Below, in pieces: positions 1 to 6,674 of a DNA stretch of 64,000 bases. The DNA lies in assembly GCA_045595165.1 (NCBI GenBank), contig JAZNZY010000021.1, positions 1 to 64,000 of the forward strand, written 5' to 3'. Position 1 is the first letter of the stretch. The number at the start of each line of letters is the position of its first letter. The notes under the pieces are model-generated. The model was given only the letters and a program-made list of their open reading frames with translations. It made no database searches and had not been told where the DNA came from. This stretch comes from SFLA01 sp045595165 (GTDB lineage: Bacteria > Bacillota > Clostridia > Oscillospirales > CAG-382). The position numbers were made by a program, and so were the translations under genes.

Positions 1-192
1 GAAGTACATTATGACGAAGATGCAACTCGTTTTTATCTTTATCATAATATGACACCTGACGTTAAAGTATTAATGTTTGGTATTGCACCTACAAAAGACG
101 AATGTGAAGTAAGAAACTTAATTGCTTCTAACATTGAAGAACATATTGAAGAATATCTCGGAAGTGTAATTACTGAAGAAGACATTGCTTAA
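1..192 (+). CDS. C-terminal end of an unrecognised protein, cut by the window edge
   Basis: An open frame runs from the first base to a TAA at 190-192 and gives 63 residues ending GSVITEEDIA. The visible tail is acidic and I recognise no domain. GC over 1-180 is about 31% by hand count, well below the neighbouring genes, and codons are strongly A/T-ending (att, gaa, aaa). It converges on guaA and is followed at once by a bidirectional terminator. The composition and the position beside the 3' end of guaA suggest that it is the last gene of an integrated element; that is inference. It could instead be a native AT-rich gene. Confidence 0.7.
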   Translation, partial: EVHYDEDATRFYLYHNMTPDVKVLMFGIAPTKDECEVRNLIASNIEEHIEEYLGSVITEEDIA

Positions 193-199
193 CAAAAAA

Positions 200-238
200 A
201 GATGCTCTGCCGTAAAAAGCAGAGCATCTTGATTTTTT
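200..238. terminator. Bidirectional intrinsic terminator between the partial gene and guaA
   Basis: The 11-bp stem AGATGCTCTGC/GCAGAGCATCT has an 8-nt loop. It is followed by six T on the + strand and preceded by seven A, so it can end transcription from both the partial gene and guaA. Confidence 0.85.
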
Positions 239-256
239 GCTGTCATATTGCTGTCA
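237..256. repeat. Two direct repeats TTGCTGTCA, 11 bp apart
   Basis: TTGCTGTCA occurs at 237-245 and again at 248-256, a centre spacing of 11 bp or about one helical turn. Short direct repeats phased like this beside an insertion site resemble arm-type sites of tyrosine recombinases. That role is inferred, because no integrase gene is visible in the window. Confidence 0.4.
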
Positions 257-310
257 ATAGCAAAACGAGAACTGTAAAATCCCTTGAAATCAGGGGTTTT
301 AAGAAGTGTA

Positions 311-330
311 GGATTATTCCCACTCTATTG
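311..330. other. Candidate attachment core in the 3' end of guaA
   Basis: The last guaA codons (Ile-Glu-Trp-Glu-stop, minus strand) are a well-known integration target for genomic islands and ICEs in Firmicutes and other bacteria. AT-rich foreign-looking DNA with phased direct repeats begins just outside. The second att copy would lie off the left edge, so the core cannot be proven here. Confidence 0.35.
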
Positions 331-1294
331 TTCCGATAGGCTTGGGTGTAAGGTCGAGGAGGACGCGGTTGATGCCGTCTACCTCGTGGGTGATACGGTC
401 GGTAATGCGGTGGAGGACATCATAGGGGATCTCCTCGATGGTGGCTGTCATAGCGTCAACGGTGTTTACGGCGCGGATAATTGCGGGCCAGCCCTCGTAA
501 CGCTTGCCGTCCTTGACGCCTACGCTCTTTAAATCGGGCACGGCGATAAAGTACTGCCATACCTTGGATGCAAGACCGCAGTTGTCGAACTCTTCGCGAA
601 GGATAGCGTCCGCTTCACGGTGGGCGTGGAGTCTGTCACGGGTGATAGCGCCAAGGCAGCGCACGCCAAGACCGGGACCGGGGAAGGGCTGACGGTCTAC
701 CATAGATGCGGGAAGACCGAGGGCTTTACCAACGACTCTTACTTCGTCCTTATAAAGCAGCTTTACGGGCTCTACCAGCTCCATAGCCATATCCTCGGGC
801 AGACCGCCAACGTTGTGGTGTGCCTTTACTCCGTCGGATTCGAGGATATCGGGATAAATGGTGCCCTGTGCCAGGAAGCGAACGTCTGTAAGCTTGCTTG
901 CTTCTTCGTCAAATACAACTATAAATTCGTTGCCGATTATTTTACGCTTTTTCTCGGGCTCGGAAACGCCTTCCAGCTTGGTAAGGAAGCGCTCAGACGC
1001 ATCAACGTAAACCAAGTTTGCATCCAATCCCTTTTGGAACACTTCGATAACCTGCTCGCTTTCGCCCTTGCGCATAAGTCCGTGGTTAACGTGAACGCAG
1101 ATAAGCTGTTTGCCGATCGCCTTTATAAGCAAAGCGGCAACTACGGAAGAATCCACACCGCCGGAAAGCGCCAGAAGGACTTTACCGTCCCCTACCTGCT
1201 TACGTACCGCTTCCACCTGCTCCGCGATAAAAGCATTTGCCTGTTCTTTTGTCTGAATACGAGCCATTGTTTCGGGTCTTTTATTGGAATCCAT
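314..1294 (-). CDS. guaA: GMP synthase, ATP-pyrophosphatase subunit without glutaminase domain
   Basis: This enzyme adenylates XMP and aminates it to GMP in the last step of guanine nucleotide synthesis. The P-loop SGGVDSS is at residues 44-50 and the dimerisation-domain motif RQPFPGPGLGVR is near 201-212. The C-terminus is the canonical TIEWE. At 326 residues it lacks the roughly 190-residue class I glutamine amidotransferase domain found at the N-terminus of the usual bacterial enzyme (about 510-525 residues). The upstream frame is not open to such a domain. The start at 1294 is preceded by AAAGGGAG at good spacing. It either uses free ammonia or pairs with a separate glutaminase subunit, as in archaea, encoded elsewhere. 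Confidence 0.92.
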   Translation of the reverse strand: MDSNKRPETMARIQTKEQANAFIAEQVEAVRKQVGDGKVLLALSGGVDSSVVAALLIKAIGKQLICVHVNHGLMRKGESEQVIEVFQKGLDANLVYVDASERFLTKLEGVSEPEKKRKIIGNEFIVVFDEEASKLTDVRFLAQGTIYPDILESDGVKAHHNVGGLPEDMAMELVEPVKLLYKDEVRVVGKALGLPASMVDRQPFPGPGLGVRCLGAITRDRLHAHREADAILREEFDNCGLASKVWQYFIAVPDLKSVGVKDGKRYEGWPAIIRAVNTVDAMTATIEEIPYDVLHRITDRITHEVDGINRVLLDLTPKPIGTIEWE

Positions 1295-1430
1295 TTATAC
1301 ATTACTCCCTTTGTAAAACTTGCTTTTAAAAAGAATGATATATTTTACCACACTTTTTTTCGTTTGTCATTGTTTTTTTGCAAAAAAATATAAATATTTC
1401 TTGGCTTTCTGCCCGCTTTCCCCTTTGGGA

Positions 1431-1458
1431 TTGACAAACATAGCGAATCGTATATAAT
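1431..1458 (+). promoter_or_regulatory. Sigma-A promoter for the 1498 lipoprotein gene
   Basis: TTGACA at 1431-1436 and TATAAT at 1453-1458 are separated by 16 bp. The gene's ribosome-binding site AAAAGGAG follows about 25 bp downstream. Confidence 0.8.
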
Positions 1459-1497
1459 GAAAATACAGACCTTGCTTTATAAAAAGGAGAATTTGAT

Positions 1498-2877
1498 ATG
1501 AACAAAAAGATTATTTCCCTTTTACTTTGTTTTGTTTTATTGCTTTCTTTTTCCGCCGCGCTTTTCGGCTGTGAGGAAGCGGAGGAAACATCAAAGGAGC
1601 AAAGCGTAACCCCGCAGGAATCCATACCCGAGGAGGAAAGCAAGACTATGGTAAACGTAAAAGATCTGCCGGATTACGGCAACGTAACCTTGGGAAAAGC
1701 ATATACCAGAACCGCACTTTATCCCAATGATTCCGAGCCCTCCTATCCCGACGATGGCAACAAGAGTATGACGGACGGCGAAATAGCTTCCTCAACCGCA
1801 AAATATTCCGATAAAACCTTTATGGGCTTTAACAAGAGTATTTCCGAATACACCTCCAAGGGCTACGCCCACGTAACCGTTGATCTTGGCGGAATTTTCT
1901 ACGTGGATAAATTCACTGCCCACGTTGCATCCGCTTACCACGAAAGCGTGGGAATTTCCGCACCTCAGTACGTGGATATTATGGTTTCCCACGATGGGGA
2001 AAGCTGGTACAAAGCGGGCAGAGCCCCCGTTAACGATACCGCTGAAGTAAGCTGTATTCCCATAACCTTAGAACTTGAATGGGCGCTTACCGCAAGATAC
2101 GTTCAGTACAGATTTATCGGCCACAGCAACTGGATCATGGTTTGCGAGGTTGAGGCGTTCGGTGCGCAGGCAGAGGAAGAACTGCCCTACCCCGAAGAAG
2201 GCGACGTGCAGACGTTTTTGTTTATAGGAAACAGCAGTACCTATTTCTTTGACGTACCCACCAAGTTTATGTATATTGCAGAGAGCGCGGGTATAAATAT
2301 CGACGTTTCCTATTGCTGTGTGGGCGGCGCGTATCTCAGCCAGTTTGCGGATGCAAACGATGAAAAGCACGGCAAGGCGTTAAGAGCACAGCTTGAAGAA
2401 AATAATTTCGATTACGTTGTTTTGCAGGATAACGGCAACGCAGACTACGAGGATTCCAGGCCCGCTTGCGATATTCTGGTGCCCATGCTTCGTGAAACGG
2501 GTGCCACAGTGCATCTTTACAAGCGTTATTCCTCCAACGACGTGCCCGCAAACCGTCTTGAAAGCGCATACAGACACGAGGTAAACTACACCCGTCTGGC
2601 AGAAGCTTTCGATATTGAAAAGGTCGCTCCCGGTGCGGATGCGTTCCTTATATGCGAAAGAAAGTATCCCGAGCTTGTTATTTACCACACCGATAATTCC
2701 CATCATTCCGATTTAGGTGCATATCTGCTTGCCTGCGTTATGGCGGTAACCTATCTGGATATTGACCTTGATGACGTTACCTACACCGCAGGATTTGACG
2801 CAGACACCGTGGCAAAGATAAAGGATTGCGCACGTATCGCCTGCGAAGAAGGATTTGATTACCCGCAGGATAAATAA
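1498..2877 (+). CDS. Lipoprotein with discoidin-like domain and SGNH-hydrolase-like domain
   Basis: The 459-residue protein opens with a lipoprotein signal peptide whose lipobox is ALFGC (Cys25), followed by an acidic linker, so it should be anchored outside the membrane. Residues of about 55-220 look like an F5/8 type C (discoidin) carbohydrate-binding fold, with VTVDLGG and a C-terminal strand ending EVEAFG. From about 235 the chain resembles an SGNH esterase: FLFIGNSS carries the block I nucleophile Ser, and TDNSHHSDLG carries a D-x-x-H-like catalytic pair. A role in deacylating a surface or dietary polysaccharide is inferred. The ATG is set by AAAAGGAG eight bases upstream. Confidence 0.75.
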   Translation: MNKKIISLLLCFVLLLSFSAALFGCEEAEETSKEQSVTPQESIPEEESKTMVNVKDLPDYGNVTLGKAYTRTALYPNDSEPSYPDDGNKSMTDGEIASSTAKYSDKTFMGFNKSISEYTSKGYAHVTVDLGGIFYVDKFTAHVASAYHESVGISAPQYVDIMVSHDGESWYKAGRAPVNDTAEVSCIPITLELEWALTARYVQYRFIGHSNWIMVCEVEAFGAQAEEELPYPEEGDVQTFLFIGNSSTYFFDVPTKFMYIAESAGINIDVSYCCVGGAYLSQFADANDEKHGKALRAQLEENNFDYVVLQDNGNADYEDSRPACDILVPMLRETGATVHLYKRYSSNDVPANRLESAYRHEVNYTRLAEAFDIEKVAPGADAFLICERKYPELVIYHTDNSHHSDLGAYLLACVMAVTYLDIDLDDVTYTAGFDADTVAKIKDCARIACEEGFDYPQDK

Positions 2878-2975
2878 AAAATACTTGCCCGCAGGGCAAA
2901 CTTCACTTCGTCGGCATCGACGAAACTTCACTGCGGTACGCAACTTCACTTGGGCGTAAAATGCCCAAACTTCAC
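2876..2975 (+). repeat. Family A hairpin array: four hairpins joined by ACTTCAC
   Basis: Four hairpins follow one another with exact junctions: TTGCCC-GCA-GGGCAA (2885-2899), TTCGTCG-GCAT-CGACGAA (2907-2924), TGCG-GTA-CGCA (2932-2942) and TTGGGC-N7-GCCCAA (2950-2968). Each is separated from the next, and ended, by ACTTCAC (2900, 2925, 2943, 2969). The stems share no sequence while the linker is invariant. Bases 2876-2906 recur exactly at 3517-3547. Confidence 0.85.
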
Positions 2976-3022
2976 CAAAACATTCAAAAAAGTCTTATTA
3001 TAAGTAAAGAAAGGAGCACAAT

Positions 3023-3463
3023 ATGACGAAAAAGAAAATTATAGTATTATCTATATTCGCCGCAGTTATCCTTTGTATCGCAACAGTTTGTGTATCGGTT
3101 TTAATCTATAAAAACAGCTTCTCGAAAATATCACCGGATAAAGTGGAAAAAGTGGTTGTTTGGGTTGATGGTCCGACAAAAGATAAAGAACTGAACACCG
3201 AAGAAACGGAAGCGCTTATCAAGATGTATAATGGTTCCAAATATGCAGGCAACGGCAAAGGCGACGGTGGTACACCGCAAGTTCAAGCGATAGTGTATTT
3301 TACCGATGGTTCTGTTTTACGTATAAGTGAATTTCGATTAATTGATAGAGATATTGAGGTAACTTTACGCAGCAAAAACGGCATCGAAAAACGGTGGTTC
3401 TATTTAAACAATCAAGAACTACTCGATTATCTGACGAGTTTTCGTGCTCAGGGTGAAAAATGA
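3023..3463 (+). CDS. Small membrane-anchored protein, function unknown
   Basis: This is a 146-residue protein with one N-terminal transmembrane segment (about 6-28) and an extracytoplasmic region rich in beta-strand-like stretches (VEKVVVWVDG, VQAIVYFTDG, VLRISEFRL). I recognise no family motif. A strong AAAGGAG precedes the ATG. The gene stands alone, bracketed by family A hairpin arrays on both sides, and a family C element begins directly after its stop codon. The setting looks like a repeat-rich accessory site. It may be a single-gene insertion, but GC and codon use are not strikingly different. Confidence 0.7.
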   Translation: MTKKKIIVLSIFAAVILCIATVCVSVLIYKNSFSKISPDKVEKVVVWVDGPTKDKELNTEETEALIKMYNGSKYAGNGKGDGGTPQVQAIVYFTDGSVLRISEFRLIDRDIEVTLRSKNGIEKRWFYLNNQELLDYLTSFRAQGEK

Positions 3464-3501
3464 AATCACCCCACAAAACCTGCGTTTTTGCGGGGACCCC
3501 G
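3464..3501 (+). repeat. Family C element C1
   Basis: AATCACCCC (3464-3472) and GGGGACCCCG (3492-3501) enclose arms ACAAAACC and GTTTTTGC that pair imperfectly around a 3-nt loop. It starts at the stop codon of the preceding gene. Compare copies at 9313, 13691, 13737, 40457 and 57108. Confidence 0.85.
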
Positions 3502-3516
3502 AAAACAGAAGCACAC

Positions 3517-3682
3517 AAAAAATACTTGCCCGCAGGGCAAACTTCACCAACATAAAAAGGACGAGGAAAACCTCGTCCTTTCTTGCTTTTTAAGTGAAGT
3601 TTTTGCCCAAAGGGCAAAAGTGAAGTTTGTGCCAAGGCACGAGTGAAGTTGAGCTTGCCCCGTGGAGGCAAGCTCATTTTTT
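3517..3682. repeat. Family A hairpin array, second cluster with inverted half
   Basis: It opens with an exact 31-bp copy of 2876-2906 (hairpin TTGCCC-GCA-GGGCAA plus ACTTCAC). A terminator-like hairpin follows, GGACGAGG-AAAA-CCTCGTCC (3559-3578). The array then runs in reverse with linker GTGAAGT at 3594, 3620 and 3643, holding hairpins TTTTGCCC-AAA-GGGCAAAA, TTGTGCC-AA-GGCACGA and a 10-bp stem TGAGCTTGCC/GGCAAGCTCA. A run of T follows the last stem, so it may also terminate + strand transcription. Confidence 0.85.
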
Positions 3683-3689
3683 GGAGTAA

Positions 3690-4187
3690 TTATTTAACCA
3701 AAATACTTTCTATAATTCCGGTATACATTGTGTGGTAATCCTTACTTGCATACCATTTTTCGTTTACCGCATCCGACATCGTTTCTGCGGGCATACGGAC
3801 TGCACCCTGCTTGCGGCAGATGATAACCGTTTGCGCCTCGGCGTAATAAGGAGTATCTCCCTCGTAGGCTACGGTGAGGTTGCAATGGGCGGTCTTATCC
3901 TCGTCCCTGCCGGAAACGGTGCCCATATAGCGGTACATATCCTCATACCCTTCGCCGAAAAAGCAAAGGGAAAAGGTTTCTTCCGTATCCATAAAGGTTT
4001 TGGTATAGCGGCTGTCGCGGACGAAAGCAAATGCGGCAGGTGCGCCCCAGATAACACCCACAGAGCCCCAAGAGGCTGTCATACCGTTGACCGCATCCTT
4101 GTTCCCCGCAACTATAAGCATTTTTTGCTTGCCGATCTTTTGAAAGGGGTTTATATTCGCTTCATAAGGATTTATTTTTTTGAACAT
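3690..4187 (-). CDS. Flavin reductase-like FMN-binding split-barrel protein
   Basis: This 165-residue protein resembles the flavoredoxin/flavin reductase family: an N-terminal stretch AGNKDAVNGMTASWGSVG where such proteins contact FMN phosphate, followed by AFAFVRDSRYT and a central strand EETFSLCFFG. It is expected to be a cytoplasmic dimer that binds FMN and passes electrons; the partner is unknown. It begins 10 bp after queT on the same strand with GAGGTG as its ribosome-binding site, so it is probably the second gene of the queT transcript. Specific substrate cannot be read from the sequence. Confidence 0.82.
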   Translation of the reverse strand: MFKKINPYEANINPFQKIGKQKMLIVAGNKDAVNGMTASWGSVGVIWGAPAAFAFVRDSRYTKTFMDTEETFSLCFFGEGYEDMYRYMGTVSGRDEDKTAHCNLTVAYEGDTPYYAEAQTVIICRKQGAVRMPAETMSDAVNEKWYASKDYHTMYTGIIESILVK

Positions 4188-4197
4188 TTAATTCACC

Positions 4198-4674
4198 TCA
4201 TTTATTTATATGAGAAAAACGGTTTTTAAGAACGCGGTGAAGAATATATCCCAGACCGTAGCAGGAGATGACCTCCCCCGCAAAAAGGGAAAGATATATT
4301 ATCCACAATGCATCCGGCACGTTGTAAATATAGGCAAGAACGGGAGGGATAACCAGTGTGTTTGCCAGCACGGGAAAAAGTGCCGCCAAAAGAAAATGCT
4401 TTTTGCCCAATTTGCAAGTCAAAACCGCCGCAACAAGGGTGGCAAGAGAACCGAAGATAATATCCCAGATAACCGCGTTTGCCAGCAGGTTTGAGATTAT
4501 ACACCCGATAAACAGCCCCGGCACGGCGGCGGGGAGAAACACGGGAAGAATGGTAAGACATTCGGAAAACCGCACCTGAAATACGCCGATAGGGTTTGGT
4601 GAAACCAGCGTAAGCACAACGTACAACGCGGCGATTATCGCCGCCTGGCAGATAAAAAGTGTCCTTTTTTTCAT
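4198..4674 (-). CDS. queT: QueT-family queuosine precursor transporter
   Basis: This is a 158-residue, very hydrophobic protein with about five membrane helices and the conserved QueT features near the start (FQVRFSECLTILPVF) and in the middle (LFIGCIISNLLAN). QueT proteins take up queuine or preQ1/preQ0 precursors for tRNA queuosine modification, probably as the substrate-binding component of an ECF-type transporter. No ECF energising genes or queuosine synthesis genes lie nearby. The gene follows a roughly 250-nt leader that starts at a clear promoter. In related bacteria such leaders often hold a preQ1 riboswitch. Confidence 0.88.
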   Translation of the reverse strand: MKKRTLFICQAAIIAALYVVLTLVSPNPIGVFQVRFSECLTILPVFLPAAVPGLFIGCIISNLLANAVIWDIIFGSLATLVAAVLTCKLGKKHFLLAALFPVLANTLVIPPVLAYIYNVPDALWIIYLSLFAGEVISCYGLGYILHRVLKNRFSHINK

Positions 4675-4957
4675 TGAATTTTGCTCCTTAGTTTTGATTT
4701 AAGGGCAACAATAATTGAACACGAATCGTATTGTGACACGCTGTTTTTAAAGCTGCACCGTGTTTTGAAACAGAATATTTTTGTCAGAACAAAGAAGATT
4801 TTGCCGATTATACGGGGGTATATCGGCGAAATCTGATGCAGTTATGGCGGAAATAGGCGTTTCAAAACCGATTTGGGTTTGATTATTGTTGTCCTAAGTG
4901 AGGATGGTTACGAACTCACTGAGTGTCTATATTAACATAAAATTTTTACTTGGTCAA
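4675..4957 (-). promoter_or_regulatory. queT promoter and structured leader, candidate preQ1 riboswitch
   Basis: On the minus strand TTGACC (4952-4957) and TAATAT (4929-4934) with a 17-bp spacer form a promoter. The transcript would begin near 4922 with the hairpin GTGAG-N12-CTCAC (4899-4920). Some 250 nt later, just before the start codon, CCTTA and TAAGG can pair and would hide the Shine-Dalgarno AAGGAG. A preQ1 aptamer is expected from the gene identity, but I cannot match its consensus with certainty. Otherwise this 357-bp gap holds only the family D repeat at its far end. Confidence 0.55.
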
Positions 4958-4972
4958 GAAAATTCAATACGT

Positions 4973-5030
4973 CGATTTTTGCAATCCTTTGCAAAAATCT
5001 TCCATAGTTCGTCGTTCCCCGTTCCCAGTT
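4973..5030. repeat. Family D MITE-like repeat, copy D1
   Basis: The hairpin GATTTTTGCAA-N4-TTGCAAAAATC is followed by TTCCATAG and a low-complexity run of GTTCC-like units up to the stop codon of the next gene. It matches copy D2 at 15191-15293, where the core is GGATTTTTGC-GTAAC-GCAAAAATCTTCC. Confidence 0.6.
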
Positions 5031-5031
5031 C

Positions 5032-5868
5032 CTAGTTTCTTATATTTTCAAGTACGGAATAGGGTATCTTCATATTGCCTTGACCAATACCGATCTCGAT
5101 ATGGGGCTTCATTTTGGCGTGGAAATCCGTTCCGCCGGAGATCTTGAGTCCCAATTCCTTTGCCATAGACTGAAATTTATCCTGCATTTCGGGAGTGTAT
5201 TCGTTATAATATCCCTCGATACCGTCAAGCCCCACGGCTTTGAGCCGTGTGAGAAGCTCTACAAGCTCCTCATCGGAAATGCGTATAAGATGAGGATGGG
5301 CAACGAATGCGTGCCCGCCGATATCTTTAATCAACTTAACCGCTTCCTCTGCGGTAAGCGCCTGTGTGCCGTCATATGCGGGCTTGCCCACGCCCAGCCA
5401 TTTATCAAACCCCTCTTTTACCGAGGAAACGTAGCCTTTTTCCATCATTATACGGGCAAAATGCGCTCTGCCGATAATGCCCGAGGGGGCGATGGCATAG
5501 GCTTCTTCCATAGTTACGTCAAATCCCAGCTCGTTAAGCTTTTTGCAGTGATTAAGGGTGCGTGTATTGCGGGCATCCATTACCCCGTCCAGCGCTTTTT
5601 TAAGAAGCGGATGGTGGATATCTATATCGTAACCCAGAATATGGGTTTCCGTTTCCGATTGCACGGAAAGCTCAATGGCGGGAACGACCTCTACTCCCAC
5701 ACGCTTTCCTTCCTCTACCGCCTCTGCCACGCCCGAAACGGAATCGTGATCCGTAAGTGCGATGGCGGCAAGACCTTTTTGCGCCGCGTAAGCCACAAGC
5801 TCACGAGGGGACATACTGCCGTCCGAGCAGGTGGAGTGGGTGTGAAGATCTATAAGCTTTTCCGACAT
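5032..5868 (-). CDS. PHP-domain phosphoesterase (RNase AM / nucleotide phosphatase type)
   Basis: The 278-residue protein is a complete PHP metallophosphoesterase: HTHS at 9-12, TDHDS near 39-43, a Glu in PAIELS near 65, a central His in GRAHF, HPH near 195 and GGTDFH near 250. These residues bind the metal cluster. The size and motif order match the YciV/TrpH group, which hydrolyses 3',5'-nucleoside bisphosphates or short RNA 5' ends, so a role in RNA or nucleotide turnover is likely but not proven. It is divergent from another PHP gene at 6004, from which it is separated by 135 AT-rich bases. Confidence 0.85.
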   Translation of the reverse strand: MSEKLIDLHTHSTCSDGSMSPRELVAYAAQKGLAAIALTDHDSVSGVAEAVEEGKRVGVEVVPAIELSVQSETETHILGYDIDIHHPLLKKALDGVMDARNTRTLNHCKKLNELGFDVTMEEAYAIAPSGIIGRAHFARIMMEKGYVSSVKEGFDKWLGVGKPAYDGTQALTAEEAVKLIKDIGGHAFVAHPHLIRISDEELVELLTRLKAVGLDGIEGYYNEYTPEMQDKFQSMAKELGLKISGGTDFHAKMKPHIEIGIGQGNMKIPYSVLENIRN

Positions 5869-6003
5869 AACGCATACCGCCTTTTTTGGAATTTTTTATA
5901 TTTTAGCACACAAAAAACAAAAAATAAATATCTTTTTTTGCGTTAAACCCTTTTTTATCCCTTTATTTTGTGGTATATTTATATTAAAGGAGTGTTTAAT
6001 GTT

Positions 6004-6672
6004 ATGAAGTACTTATTTGAGATACATTGTCATACCTCGGAATCCAGCGGATGCGCCAGCGAAACGGCGGAAGCCACGGTAAAGGCTTACAAGGAAAAAG
6101 GATATGCGGGTGTGGTTATAACCGACCATCTGGGAATAGGCAGTAAAAAGGACGATTGGGCAGAGCATTGCCGCCGCCAGCAGGCAGGCTACCGCAACGC
6201 AAAGGCTGTGGCGGAAAAATATGGTATGACCGTGCTTTACGGTGCGGAAATAACGGTGCGCCCCTTTGGCGGCAACGATTTTTTGTGTCTGGGACTTGAG
6301 CCCGAATGGTGGAGCGACCATCCCGAGCTGGAGGATATGTCTTTATACGACATACTGAAGACCGTGCGGGAGGCGGGAGCCTTTGTTTCCCACGCCCACC
6401 CCTTCAGAGAGGCAAATTATATAAAAAGCATTGTGCTTGTTCCCCGTTTGATAGACGGTGTGGAATTAAACGCAAACCGCACGGATTTTGAAAACGAGCG
6501 GGCGGCGGAATATGCGGCGGCATACGAAAAGCCTCTTACCGCAGGAAGCGATAACCACACAGCCCACAGACAAAAAAGAATTTTCGGTATGGATTTTTAT
6601 GAGTGCCCCAAAACGGAAAAAGAACTTGCCGAACTTTTATTTGCGGGAAAATACGATATCAAGACGGAGTAA
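6004..6672 (+). CDS. PHP-domain protein
   Basis: The 222-residue protein carries the PHP metal-binding motifs HCHTSES (8-14), ITDHLG near 37, a Glu in GAEITV, HAHP near 130 and GSDNH near 187. It is shorter than and clearly distinct from the neighbouring PHP protein. Similar short PHP proteins are annotated as histidinol-phosphatase-like or general phosphoesterases. Frame alone would allow a start at 5968, but AAAGGAG at 5986-5992 points to the ATG at 6004. It lies 2 nt before the ABC exporter gene and probably leads a three-gene operon. Confidence 0.82.
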   Translation: MKYLFEIHCHTSESSGCASETAEATVKAYKEKGYAGVVITDHLGIGSKKDDWAEHCRRQQAGYRNAKAVAEKYGMTVLYGAEITVRPFGGNDFLCLGLEPEWWSDHPELEDMSLYDILKTVREAGAFVSHAHPFREANYIKSIVLVPRLIDGVELNANRTDFENERAAEYAAAYEKPLTAGSDNHTAHRQKRIFGMDFYECPKTEKELAELLFAGKYDIKTE

Positions 6673-6674
6673 AA

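Noticed and set aside
620..1393. A 257-codon open frame on the + strand
   Set aside because: It is the antisense shadow of guaA; the guaA motifs and ribosome-binding site settle the coding strand.
2876..3682. Possible integron attC array because of serial inverted repeats
   Set aside because: The units are about 20 bp, have no R and L boxes, hold no cassettes between them, and no integron integrase is visible.
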